Below, one piece after another: positions 31,637-40,359 of a stretch of 61,131 nt of DNA (its first letter is position 1; every line of letters begins with the position of its first letter). The stretch is from Lentzea albida (GTDB lineage Bacteria > Actinomycetota > Actinomycetes > Mycobacteriales > Pseudonocardiaceae): NCBI RefSeq assembly GCF_900111005.1, contig NZ_FOFV01000032.1, positions 1-61,131 of the forward strand, read 5' to 3'. The translations under genes were made by a program, and so were the position numbers. The notes under the pieces were generated by a model. It was not told the origin of the DNA. It saw nothing but the letters and a program-made list of their open reading frames with translations, and searched no databases.

Positions 31637-33092
31637 GCGCCCATTCGGGCGGCAGGTCGTGCGAGCACGTCGGCGCGCCGGCCGCGCGGGCACGCCGCTG
31701 CTCCAGGTACGGACCGGCGATCTGCTCACGCGGCACCGGCGCCAGCGCCGTGATCGCGTCACCCGCGGCCAGCACCTGCCGGCGCATGCGTTCGTGGTCG
31801 ACGGCCTGCGCGCCGAACGAGGGCGCCCAGAGCGTCCACGGCCCGGAGATCATCGCCATCGTCGGCACCAGGTGCGAGTGGAAGTGCGTGCCGATGCCGC
31901 CGAACGAGCACTGCGGCGGCACGCGTCCTGGTACCGGCAGGTCGCTGCCGGGCAGGACGAACGTGCGGTCGACCGCACGCCCGGCCAGCGCCGAAGCCGC
32001 GGTCTGCGAGAGCACGGGACTGCCCGTGAACCAGCCGGAGAACTCCGCCAGGCCCGTTGGTCGCAGCGATCCGTCCTGAGGCAGGTACTCGCGCGTGCCG
32101 AGGTGTTCCAGCACGAACGCGAACGCGACGGAGCCCGAGTCGTACTCGGCGTCGAGCGCGCGGGCGCGGAACTCGCTGCCCTCGGCGGGGCGGTGCAGGT
32201 GGCCGGTCGCGAAGACGAACTCGATCGTGCGCGGCCGGCAGCGCAACGGCAGCCGCGCGAAGTGCTCGGCCAGTGCCAGCAGCGCGACCGCGCCGTTCTC
32301 CTGGACCCAGCCGACGCCGTCGGTGTTGGTGTCGAGCACGATCCGTTCGCTGCTCAGGCCCGGCAGGGTCGCGATCAGGGACCGGGTGGTGGCCGGTGCG
32401 CGTCCGGCCACCACGCCGATCGTCGTGTGCGTGCCTGGAACGAGCCTCGAGGCCGCTTCGGAACCGACGAACACGCCCGGCACGCGGTAGTGGGTGCCGA
32501 CGTGCGGGTCCCAGTAGCCCTTGACCTGCTCGTGGGGGAACGGGAAGGCGACGACCACGCCGGCGGCACCCGCCCTGCCCGCGTCGACCATGTCGGCGTT
32601 GAGCAGCGGTTCGGCGAGGTAGCCGCGGTCGAGGGCGGGGAAGTCGCGCAGGACGACCTTGCCACGGGCGTTGTCCGCGGTGATCGGCGTGCCGGCGGGC
32701 AGGCGGACCAGGACGCCGGAGCGCACGCCGGGGTCGGAGTAGGGGATCGCGGACGCGACCGGCACGGCGCCGTTCGAGAGCAGGAAGCCGGGACCCGGTC
32801 GCCACCGCTCGATCGCGAAGCGCTCGGACCGCACGGACACGCCCGGCAACCGGTCCGCGCGGCGTTCGAGCCACGAGATCAGGCGGTCGTGGGCCGGGCT
32901 GCCGGTGGCGCGGACGCCGAACCCGGCGACGGTGGCGTTGAGGGACCGGAGTTCGCGGGCGGAGGCGAACGTCCGCTCGTCGACGGTGGGGGAGCAGTCG
33001 TCCGACGCGCGCGCCGGAGTCGTCAGCTGGAGGGCGAAAACCGTTACGACACCTATGAATGCGATGCATCTGGCGGGCTGCACGGCGCTCAC
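31626..33092 (-). CDS. Secreted M28-like aminopeptidase homologue with PA-type insert
   Basis: 488 residues. Signal peptide (RCIAFIGVVTVFALQLTTPARA), then an N-terminal segment with VAGFGVRATGSPAHDRLISWLE, a PA-like insert (DNARGKVVLRD, AGAAGVVVAF), and an M28-like core (GVGWVQENGAVALLALAEHFARL; GTHFHSHLVPTMAMISG). The usual zinc ligands are hard to place. The position of HxD reads LDTNTDG, and the EE pair reads GHLHRPAEG. It may be a divergent or inactive peptidase. GTG start at 33092. Divergent from the secreted protein at 33202. Confidence 0.6.
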   Translation of the reverse strand: MSAVQPARCIAFIGVVTVFALQLTTPARASDDCSPTVDERTFASARELRSLNATVAGFGVRATGSPAHDRLISWLERRADRLPGVSVRSERFAIERWRPGPGFLLSNGAVPVASAIPYSDPGVRSGVLVRLPAGTPITADNARGKVVLRDFPALDRGYLAEPLLNADMVDAGRAGAAGVVVAFPFPHEQVKGYWDPHVGTHYRVPGVFVGSEAASRLVPGTHTTIGVVAGRAPATTRSLIATLPGLSSERIVLDTNTDGVGWVQENGAVALLALAEHFARLPLRCRPRTIEFVFATGHLHRPAEGSEFRARALDAEYDSGSVAFAFVLEHLGTREYLPQDGSLRPTGLAEFSGWFTGSPVLSQTAASALAGRAVDRTFVLPGSDLPVPGRVPPQCSFGGIGTHFHSHLVPTMAMISGPWTLWAPSFGAQAVDHERMRRQVLAAGDAITALAPVPREQIAGPYLEQRRARAAGAPTCSHDLPPEWAPRS

Positions 33093-33163
33093 TGTGGCCC
33101 TCGCGGCAACGCCTCACAATCCGCTGTCCAGGTAACCAATTGAGACCGTTGTCAACCGTCAAC

Positions 33164-33186
33164 GGAAATGGTTTATACCAATTTCC
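33164..33186. promoter_or_regulatory. Palindromic operator candidate upstream of secreted protein/GH92 genes
   Basis: GGAAATGGT (33164-33172) and ACCAATTTCC (33177-33186) are inverted copies differing by one inserted A, around TTAT. The arrangement lies 15 bases before the ATG at 33202 and overlaps a TATACC that could serve as a minus-10 (TTGTCA lies 19 bases upstream). It resembles LacI- or GntR-type operators. It may control the secreted protein and GH92 genes together. Confidence 0.45.
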
Positions 33187-33201
33187 GCTACGGTCCGCTG
33201 G

Positions 33202-33810
33202 ATGCGCCTGAAATCGACGTTCGGCCGCGTCGCGGTAGTCGCGTACGCGCTGCTGTTCACCCTCGGCTCGACAGCGGTCGCCAACGCCTCGCACGGCCGC
33301 GAGTGCGCCACCCCGTCCATCGACCGGTACCAGCAGTGGATCGCCAGTGGTGAAGGTGCCACGGAACCCGCGACCGGCAGCATCCTCGTCCCCAAGGGGC
33401 GGCACGACCACACGGCGAAGATCAAGTTCCTCGCCGACGACTGGGCCGTCATGGTCGTGTGGCTGGGCAACAAGTTCGAGGCCCAGGCCGACCTGTCGGA
33501 CTCGCGCGGGTTCTGGCTCACCTACCGCGCCACGAACGACCTGTACGTCCAGCTGCGACCGGCGGAGTTCTGGAGCGGCGGCGACAAGTGGGTCACGAAG
33601 ATCCCGTCCACCGGTGGCCGGCTCACCAAGAAGTTCTTCAGCTTCAAGACGGAGAACTGGACATATCTGCCCGCGCTCGGCAAGCCGTCCTACCCGCTCG
33701 CCGACGCGCTCGACGACGCCCGTGGCCTGGTGTTCGTCGGCAACACGAAGAACGACCTGGAGTTCCAGGGGCTGAAAGTCGACGGTTACCGGCCACCCTG
33801 CGTTTACTAG
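33202..33810 (+). CDS. Secreted protein of unknown function (202 aa)
   Basis: Signal peptide (RVAVVAYALLFTLGSTAVANA), then a beta-rich aromatic domain (LADDWAVMVVWLGNKFEA, SRGFWLTYRATNDLYVQLRPAEFW, GLVFVGNTKNDLEFQGLKVDGY). Single cysteines near each end of the mature protein (ECATP and PPCVY) may form a disulphide. I recognise no family; the fold pattern could be a carbohydrate-binding jelly roll. It lies 22 bases upstream of the secreted GH92 mannosidase in the same direction, so a polysaccharide-related role is plausible. Confidence 0.65.
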   Translation: MRLKSTFGRVAVVAYALLFTLGSTAVANASHGRECATPSIDRYQQWIASGEGATEPATGSILVPKGRHDHTAKIKFLADDWAVMVVWLGNKFEAQADLSDSRGFWLTYRATNDLYVQLRPAEFWSGGDKWVTKIPSTGGRLTKKFFSFKTENWTYLPALGKPSYPLADALDDARGLVFVGNTKNDLEFQGLKVDGYRPPCVY

Positions 33811-33832
33811 AAACCGGTTAGGGTCCCGGGGC

Positions 33833-36070
33833 GTGAGAGCGCTTCCGGTCTTCCTGGTCACTGTCCTCACCGCCGCGCTGGCGACGCCCGCGAGCGCGGC
33901 GGTGAGAGACGACACCCGGTACGTCGACCCGCTGATCGGCTCGGCGGGCGGCGGCAACACGTATCCGGGCGCCGTGCGGCCGTTCGGGATGATCTCGTGG
34001 AGCCCCACGTCCACCCGCGGCGACCAGACGAACACGGGCGCCGCCAACGGGTACGCCTACGACGCGACGCGCGTGCGGGGCTTCAGCCTCACGCACGTCA
34101 ACGGCGCGGGCTGCCACCCCGGCGCCGCGGGGGACGTCCCGATCATGCCGCACGTCGGGGAGATCACCTCGTCGCCGACGGCGGACACCAAGGACCAGGT
34201 CTTCGCGAGCGACTTCTCCCACGCCGACGAGAAGGCCGAGGCCGGGCGGTACCGGGTGGGCCTGAAGTCCGGTGCCACGGCCGACCTCTCGGTGACGACC
34301 CGCGCCGGCATCGGTGAGTTCACGTTCCCGGTCAACGGTTCGCTGCTCTTCCGCACGTCGAACTCGCTCAACGGCAGCGAGGACGCCGACATCACGATCG
34401 ACCCGGCGACGAATTCCGTCTCGGGTTCGGTGCTGACCGGCGCGTTCTGCGGACGCAGGGCGAACGGCGGCACGAACAACCAGAAGACCTACTATCGCCT
34501 GCACTTCACGGCGTCGTTCGACCGTCCGATCACGAACTACGGCACGTGGGTCGACAGCGAGCTGCGGCCGGGGAGCACGACCGCGAGCGGTGGCGAGGGC
34601 TACCTGACCGGAAGTGCCCGCGCGGGCAGGGGTTCCGGCGGGTACGTGTCCTTCGCGGACAGTTCGGTGCGCATGCGCGTCGGCATCTCCTACACGAGCC
34701 TCGACGCGGCCAAGCGCAACCTCGCCGCCGAGATCCCGAAGCGCGCGACCGTGGACGACATCGCGAAGGAGGCGAGGAAGGCCTGGGCGAAGCAGCTCAG
34801 GGCGGTCGAGGTCGACGGCGGCACCGCGGACGAGCGCACGATCTTCTACACCGCGCTCTACCACACCTTCCTGCAGCCCAACGTGATCACCGACGCCGGC
34901 CAGGACGTGCGGTACGGCAACTTCTCCGGCTGGGACCAGTACCGCGCCCACACCCAGCTCCTCGCCCTGCTGGCCCCGGACGTCGCGAGCGACTACGCCC
35001 AGTCGTTGCTGGAGATCTCGCGGAAGAACGGCGGAGTCTGGGACCGCTGGGTCCACATCACCGGCCCGACGCACGTCATGACCGGCGACCCGTCCGCCCC
35101 GGCCGTCGCGGGCATGTACGCCATGGGCGCCAGGGACTTCGACGTCAACGCCGCCTACGACTCGTTGCTGCGCCAGGCCACCGTCCCGCACCCGGACGGC
35201 CTGTCCGACAAGGGCTGTCCCGGCCAGTGCGAGGGCCAGCGCCCGAACCTCGCCGAGTACATGAGGCTCGGATACGCCCCGCACGACACGTGCCACTGCT
35301 GGGGCGGCGCCGCCGAGACCCTGGAGGACTCCGTCGCCGACCAGGCGCTCGCGGACCTGGGCCGCAGGCTCGGCCGTCCGAACGCGGAGATGGAGCGGCG
35401 CGCGGGCTGGTGGCGCAACACGTTCAACCCGGAGACCGGCCACCAGCAGGCCCGCAAGGCCGACGGAACCTGGGTCACGCCGTTCAACCCGGCCTCGGAC
35501 CAGGGCTTCGCGCAGGGCAGCAGCGCCACCTACACGTGGATGGTCCCGCACGACGTCCAGGGCCTCGCGGAGGTGATGGGCGGGCCCGAGACGGCAGCGA
35601 AGAGGCTCGACGGGTTCTTCAAGCGCGCGGACGGCTCGTGGGCGACCGGCGGCGACGCCCTGCGGTACGACCCGACCAACGAGCCCGGCATCCACACGCC
35701 GTGGATCTACAACGAGCTCGGCCAGCCGCGGAAGACCCAGGAGACCGTGCGCGCGATGGCCCGCCTCGTCTACAGGACGGGCCCGTTCGGTCTGCCCGGC
35801 AACGACGACCTCGGCACGATGTCCGCCTGGTACGTCTTCGCCGCCCTGGGCCTCTACCCGCGCACGCCGAGCAGCGCCGAACTGCACGTCTCCAGCCCGA
35901 TGTTCCCGAAGGCCCGGATCACCGCGAAGAACATCACGGTCCTCGCGACCGGGACCCCCGGGATCTACGTCGAGGAGACGCGGTGGAACGGCAGGAAGAT
36001 CGGGCAGCCGTGGCTGCCGGAGTCGTTCGTCGAGCGCGGGGGAGTGCTGGTCTCACGTCTTGAAGGGTGA
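33833..36070 (+). CDS. Secreted GH92 alpha-mannosidase
   Basis: 745 residues with signal peptide (LPVFLVTVLTAALATPASA). The N-terminal beta-sandwich begins YVDPLIGSAGGGNTYPGAVRPFGM; the (alpha/alpha)6 barrel has GWDQYRAHTQLLALLAP and, at about 659-672, GNDDLGTMSAWYVF with the catalytic acidic residues of this calcium-dependent family. Expected to remove alpha-1,2- (or 1,3/1,4-) linked mannose from fungal or plant glycans outside the cell. GTG start at 33833. No carbohydrate-binding module is appended. The last 18 bases overlap the convergent MFS gene. Confidence 0.9.
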   Translation: MRALPVFLVTVLTAALATPASAAVRDDTRYVDPLIGSAGGGNTYPGAVRPFGMISWSPTSTRGDQTNTGAANGYAYDATRVRGFSLTHVNGAGCHPGAAGDVPIMPHVGEITSSPTADTKDQVFASDFSHADEKAEAGRYRVGLKSGATADLSVTTRAGIGEFTFPVNGSLLFRTSNSLNGSEDADITIDPATNSVSGSVLTGAFCGRRANGGTNNQKTYYRLHFTASFDRPITNYGTWVDSELRPGSTTASGGEGYLTGSARAGRGSGGYVSFADSSVRMRVGISYTSLDAAKRNLAAEIPKRATVDDIAKEARKAWAKQLRAVEVDGGTADERTIFYTALYHTFLQPNVITDAGQDVRYGNFSGWDQYRAHTQLLALLAPDVASDYAQSLLEISRKNGGVWDRWVHITGPTHVMTGDPSAPAVAGMYAMGARDFDVNAAYDSLLRQATVPHPDGLSDKGCPGQCEGQRPNLAEYMRLGYAPHDTCHCWGGAAETLEDSVADQALADLGRRLGRPNAEMERRAGWWRNTFNPETGHQQARKADGTWVTPFNPASDQGFAQGSSATYTWMVPHDVQGLAEVMGGPETAAKRLDGFFKRADGSWATGGDALRYDPTNEPGIHTPWIYNELGQPRKTQETVRAMARLVYRTGPFGLPGNDDLGTMSAWYVFAALGLYPRTPSSAELHVSSPMFPKARITAKNITVLATGTPGIYVEETRWNGRKIGQPWLPESFVERGGVLVSRLEG

Positions 36071-37546
36071 CCCGGCGCCCTCCGCACGGGTGTGGCTGCG
36101 TCGCGCGGTCGCCGACAACGGCATCGCGACGTCCTCCAGCGACTTGTTCTCCGCGTCCACGGCGAGGAACCGCGCGACCAGCCCGCCCGCGATCATGATG
36201 ACGGCGCCGACCAGGTAGCCGATGAACAGCCGCACGGGCTGGTCGCCGGTGCCGATCAACGCGCCGTAGATCACCGGGCCCAGTGCGCCGAAGCACTGGG
36301 CGATGGCGAAGAAGACGCCGATCGCCTTCGCCCGCACCTCCAGCGGGAAGATCTCGCTGACCGTCAGGTACGCGGCGCTGGCACCGGCCGAGGCGAAGAA
36401 GAAGATCACGCACCACGCGATGGTCTGGGTGATCGCGTTCAGCACCCCGGCGTAGAACAGCACAGCCGTGACGGCCAGGAGCGCACCGGAGACCGCGTAG
36501 GTCAGGAACAGCATCCGGCGGCGGCCGATGGTGTCGAAGAGGTGCCCGATGGTGAACGGGCCGACGAGGTTGCCGACCGCGAACGCGATCAGGTACAGCG
36601 GTGTCACCTCGGACGGGACGCCGTAGAACTTGCCCAGCACCAGGGTGTACGTGAAGAAGATGGCGTTGTAGAGGAACGACTGGGTGATCATCAGCGTGGC
36701 GCCGAGGACCGCGCGGCTCGGGTACTCCTTGAACAGCACGCGGGCCAGCGCGAGGTAGCCGATCTGCTCGGCCGGCTTGACCTCGATGGCCTTCTTCTCG
36801 TCCACCGCGGGCAGCGCCGAGCCGGACTCCTTCTCGACCTCCTCCTCGATGCCCTTGATCGTCTTCTCGGCGGCGTCGGTGCGACCGTGCATGATCTGCC
36901 AGCGCGGGCTCTCCGGCAGGTGCCTGCGCACCACCAGGATCACGAGGCCCAGCACCGGCCCGACGAGGAACCCGAGCCGCCAGCCCAGCGACAGCTCGAC
37001 GTGGTTGAGCAGGATGTACGAGCTCAGCGTGCCGAGCACCGCGCCCGCCCAGTACGTGCCGTTGACGGCGATGTCGACGCGGCCCCGGTAGCGGGCGGGG
37101 ATGAGCTCGTCGATCGCGGAGTTGATCGCCGCGTACTCGCCGCCGATGCCCATGCCGGCGATGAACCTGGTGAGGTACAGGAAGACCAGCCACCCCGCGC
37201 CGTTGCCCAGGGTGAACGCGGTGAGGCCCGAGCCGACCAGGTACACGGCGAGCGTGATCATGAACAGGTTGCGGCGGCCGAGCTTGTCGGAGAGGTGGCC
37301 GAAGAACAGCGCGCCGACGACCTCGCCGAGCAGGTAGACCGTGGCCAGCAGGCCGACCGCGGTGGAGGAGAGCCCGAGCGTCTCCGGTTTGGTCAGCGTG
37401 TCGGCGATCGCGCTGGCGACGGTGATCTCCAGGCCGTCCAGGATCCACGCGACACCCAGTGCGATCACCATGCGCGTGTGGAACGGCGACCAGGGGAGCC
37501 TGTCGATCCTCGCGGGGATCAGCGTGCGCACACCGGCTTCTGCCAT
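36053..37546 (-). CDS. MFS transporter, metabolite/sugar-porter type
   Basis: 497 residues, twelve transmembrane helices with a large central cytosolic loop (HGRTDAAEKTIKGIEEEVEKE through KPAEQIGYLALARVLFKEYP). Signatures: GHLSDKLGRRNLFMI, RFIAGMGIGGEYAAINSAIDE, PARYRGRVDIAVNG, PESPRW and GHLFDTIGRRRMLFLT. These are the sugar-porter/metabolite:H+ symporter motifs. The substrate is not determined. It starts one base after the stop of the 139-residue protein that follows the molybdopterin oxidoreductase, so it may supply or remove the substrate of that enzyme. Confidence 0.75.
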   Translation of the reverse strand: MAEAGVRTLIPARIDRLPWSPFHTRMVIALGVAWILDGLEITVASAIADTLTKPETLGLSSTAVGLLATVYLLGEVVGALFFGHLSDKLGRRNLFMITLAVYLVGSGLTAFTLGNGAGWLVFLYLTRFIAGMGIGGEYAAINSAIDELIPARYRGRVDIAVNGTYWAGAVLGTLSSYILLNHVELSLGWRLGFLVGPVLGLVILVVRRHLPESPRWQIMHGRTDAAEKTIKGIEEEVEKESGSALPAVDEKKAIEVKPAEQIGYLALARVLFKEYPSRAVLGATLMITQSFLYNAIFFTYTLVLGKFYGVPSEVTPLYLIAFAVGNLVGPFTIGHLFDTIGRRRMLFLTYAVSGALLAVTAVLFYAGVLNAITQTIAWCVIFFFASAGASAAYLTVSEIFPLEVRAKAIGVFFAIAQCFGALGPVIYGALIGTGDQPVRLFIGYLVGAVIMIAGGLVARFLAVDAENKSLEDVAMPLSATARRSHTRAEGAGSPFKT

Positions 37547-37547
37547 C

Positions 37548-37967
37548 TCAGCTCCCTGCCACGATCAGCGCCTGCGGCGCGCTCTGCTTGATGCGGGTCT
37601 TCAACCAGGCCAGCTGCCGTGCGGTGTCCTGCTCGCAGGCGCTCACGACGTCCATGAGCTCCTGGTCGCGCAGTCCCTGCGCGGCCTGGCCGACGACGGT
37701 CCAGGTGATGTCGGTGAACGACGCGAGCGCGTAGAGGTCCTGCAGGTCGCGCAGCAGGCTCGGCTCGGGCTCGCCGCTTTCGCCGTACCGGTCGACGACC
37801 GGCTTGAGCTGCTCTGCCTGCCGATCGATGCGCTGGGCCAGTAGTTCGCAGATGTGCCGGACGTCGGGCTCGTCGCCGTGCCGCGCGGCGACTTCGCGGA
37901 ACGTCTCGGCCAGCGTTCCCAAGGTCGAGTGCAGCACACCCAGGTGGTTGGCGAGGAGCACGGTCAC
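37548..37967 (-). CDS. Helical protein of unknown function (139 aa)
   Basis: GTG at 37967 overlaps the stop of the molybdopterin enzyme (GTGA). The sequence is entirely alpha-helical in pattern (LANHLGVLHSTLGTLAETFREVAARH, VRHICELLAQRIDRQAEQLKPVVDRYG, LLRDLQDLYALASFTDITWTVVGQAAQGL, MDVVSACEQDTARQLAWLKTRIKQ), suggesting a four-helix bundle of the ferritin/hemerythrin-like shape. Scattered His and Glu are present, but no family could be assigned. Sandwiched between the oxidoreductase and the transporter, it may be an accessory or redox component. Confidence 0.65.
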   Translation of the reverse strand: MTVLLANHLGVLHSTLGTLAETFREVAARHGDEPDVRHICELLAQRIDRQAEQLKPVVDRYGESGEPEPSLLRDLQDLYALASFTDITWTVVGQAAQGLRDQELMDVVSACEQDTARQLAWLKTRIKQSAPQALIVAGS

Positions 37968-40219
37968 ACCTTCCTGATCCGCACGGCGCTGATCTTGAAC
38001 AGCGGTTGTTTGGAGACGGGGTCCCACTCGGTGAGCGTCAGCTCGTTCGCGGCCTGGAAGCCGTAGTGGAACGGCAGGAACACCACGCCGTCACGGCACC
38101 GTCCGATGCGGACCGGGACCTCCACGCCACCGCGTTCGGACTCGACCCGGACCACGTCTCCTTCGGACAGCCCCAGGGTTTCGGCGTCGGAGGCGGACAT
38201 CTCCACCCACGGGTCCGGCGCCGCCTTCTGCAGTTCTGGGGCGCGCTTGGTCTTGGTGCGGGTGTGGAAGTGGTAGACCGAGCGCCCGGTGGTGCCCAGG
38301 AACGGGTACTCGTCGCTCGGCACCTCCGGCGGGGGCGTGTGCTCGGCCGCCTTGAGGAACGCCCGCCCGTCCGGCCGCCGGGCCCGGTAGTCGGTCGGGG
38401 TCGTCGTCGCCCCGGTGAGCAGGTCGTGGCCGTAGTCCTCGCAGTGGTCGGCGGCCGTGGGGAAGACGCCGTCGGCGTACAGGCGTTCGCCGCCCCAGGG
38501 GATTCCGCTGCCGCCGCGCAGCTTCTCGTAGGAGAGGTCGCTGTAGTCGCAAGGACGGCCGCGGCTGCACTCGCGCCACGCGTCGAACGCGCCCTCCGCG
38601 TCCTTCCACTTGACCAGCGGTTCACCGTCGCGGTCGCGGAAACCCATGCGGGAGGCGTAGTCCAGGAAGATGTCGAGGTCGCTGCGGGCCTCGCCGGGCG
38701 GTTCGACAGCCTGGTCGGACAGGTGCACGACGCGCGAGAGGTTCGTGAACGTGCCCTGCTTCTCTCCCCACATCGCGGCGGGCAGCACGACGTCCGCGAG
38801 TTCGGTGGTCTCGGTGCGGAACGCGTCCTGGACGATCACGAACAGGCCCTCCTGGCGCAGGATGTTCCTGATGCGGCCGAGATCGGGCAACGACACGACC
38901 GGGTTGGTCGCGGAGATCCACAGGAACTTGATCGACCCCTGCTCGGCGTATCGCCAGATCTGCATCGCGTGCGTCGGCGGTGCCCAGTGCGGGATGACGA
39001 GCGGGTCGACGTTCCACAGCTCAGCCAGCTCCTCGACGTGTGCCGGGTTGTCCCAGTTGCGGAAGCCGGGGAGGTCGCCGTTGGCCCCGGCTTCCCGCGT
39101 GTTCTGCGCGGTGGGCTGGCCGTTCATCTGCAGCACGCCGCTGCCGGGGCGGCCGATCTGACCGCGCAGCAGGTGCAGGTTGTTGACCTGGCACGCCGCC
39201 GCGGTCGCCTGGTGCGACTGGTAGAAGCCCTGCAAGACGGTCGACAGCACCCGCTGAGAGGTACCGAAGATCTCGGCGGCGCGGCGCAGGTCACCGGGCG
39301 CGATGCGGCAGATCTCCGCGACGCGCTCGGGCGTGTACGACTCGACGGTCGCCTTGAGTTCGTCGAAGCCGAGCGTGTGCGCGGAGACGTAGTCGTGGTC
39401 GATCCGGTCGCGCTTGATCAGCTCGCGCAGCAGGCCGTTCAGCAACGCCTGGTTCGTGCCGGGCAACGGCGCCAGGTGCACGTCGGCGGCCTCGGCGGTC
39501 GGCGTCGTCCGGGGGTCGACGACGACCAGCCGAGGCCTGTCCGGTCCCTCGATCCGGTCGAGAACGCGGGACCACATCACGGTCTGCGTGGCGGCCATGT
39601 TGTGCCCGAACAGGAACAGCGCGTCGCAGAGGTCGATGTCGGCGTGGCAGGCGGGCTGGCCGTCCGCGCCGAACGACTCCTTGAGCGCGGCCGCGGCCGT
39701 CGCGGTGCAGAGCCGGGTGTTGCCGTCCATGTGCGGGGTGCCGAGACCGGCCTTGCCGATCACGCCGAGGGTGTAGTACTCCTCGAGGAACAGTTGCCCG
39801 CTGGTGTAGAAGCCGTGGGTGAGCGGTCCGGACTCGGCCAGGAGTTGTTGCGAGCGCCGCACGATCTCGCTCATGGCGGTGTCCCAGTCGGTCTCGACCA
39901 GCTCGCCGCCGCGCCGGATCAACGGCCGGGTGAGGCGCTCCTCGCCGTGGGCCTGCCAGGATCCGTGAAGGCCTTTGGGGCCGAGCCTGCCGCGGTTGAC
40001 GATGTCCTCCGCACGCCCGCGCACACCCACGATCCGGCCGTCCTTGACCGCGATGTCGCAGCCGCACCCGTTGCTGCACAGCACGCACGCCGACTGAACC
40101 CAGCGGTCCACATCGGACTCCCCGACGCCGTCCGCGAGCCGCTGGTCGACGCGTACCGGCCAGTCCGTCCCGCGTCCGTGCGGTGTGCGTGCTCCCCATA
40201 CGTCGGCGATGCGATCCAC
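37964..40219 (-). CDS. Molybdopterin-dependent oxidoreductase (assimilatory nitrate reductase/formate dehydrogenase-like)
   Basis: 751 residues, cytosolic, no Tat signal. An N-terminal Fe-S segment CVLCSNGCGCDIAV (C44, C47, C51, C53) is followed by RGRLGPKGLHG, molybdopterin domains with FYTSGQLFLEEYYTL, NTRLCTATAAAALKESFG, and a C-terminal MoCo-binding domain ending FLPFHYGFQAANELTLTEWDPVSKQPLFK. The usual fourth Fe-S cysteine (R-x-C-x-K-G) is Gly here; C53 may replace it. Substrate cannot be fixed from sequence; NasA/NarB and formate dehydrogenase groups are closest. GTG start at 40219 keeps the typical RIADVWGARTPHG opening. First gene of an operon with the 139-residue protein and the MFS transporter. 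Confidence 0.75.
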   Translation of the reverse strand: MDRIADVWGARTPHGRGTDWPVRVDQRLADGVGESDVDRWVQSACVLCSNGCGCDIAVKDGRIVGVRGRAEDIVNRGRLGPKGLHGSWQAHGEERLTRPLIRRGGELVETDWDTAMSEIVRRSQQLLAESGPLTHGFYTSGQLFLEEYYTLGVIGKAGLGTPHMDGNTRLCTATAAAALKESFGADGQPACHADIDLCDALFLFGHNMAATQTVMWSRVLDRIEGPDRPRLVVVDPRTTPTAEAADVHLAPLPGTNQALLNGLLRELIKRDRIDHDYVSAHTLGFDELKATVESYTPERVAEICRIAPGDLRRAAEIFGTSQRVLSTVLQGFYQSHQATAAACQVNNLHLLRGQIGRPGSGVLQMNGQPTAQNTREAGANGDLPGFRNWDNPAHVEELAELWNVDPLVIPHWAPPTHAMQIWRYAEQGSIKFLWISATNPVVSLPDLGRIRNILRQEGLFVIVQDAFRTETTELADVVLPAAMWGEKQGTFTNLSRVVHLSDQAVEPPGEARSDLDIFLDYASRMGFRDRDGEPLVKWKDAEGAFDAWRECSRGRPCDYSDLSYEKLRGGSGIPWGGERLYADGVFPTAADHCEDYGHDLLTGATTTPTDYRARRPDGRAFLKAAEHTPPPEVPSDEYPFLGTTGRSVYHFHTRTKTKRAPELQKAAPDPWVEMSASDAETLGLSEGDVVRVESERGGVEVPVRIGRCRDGVVFLPFHYGFQAANELTLTEWDPVSKQPLFKISAVRIRKV

Positions 40220-40359
40220 TGGGGAGCCATACCCGGCACGCCCTGCCCGAAACCGAAAATGTTTTTGTTCCGAAAGGCCCGAATTGTCCGGTGACCTGGT
40301 GTTTGCCGCCCCTGATCACGGGAAGACCAGCGACACGGACCCAGGGAGGCGGACGAACG
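40220..40359. promoter_or_regulatory. Divergent promoter region with repeated CCGAAA
   Basis: This 140-base region separates the leftward oxidoreductase operon and the rightward alcohol dehydrogenase. It is the most AT-rich spot nearby, with a run TGTTTTTGTT around 40260-40269. CCGAAA occurs three times within about 30 bases (near 40249, 40254 and 40275). No convincing sigma-70 pair was found. An activator binding direct repeats is possible. Confidence 0.35.
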
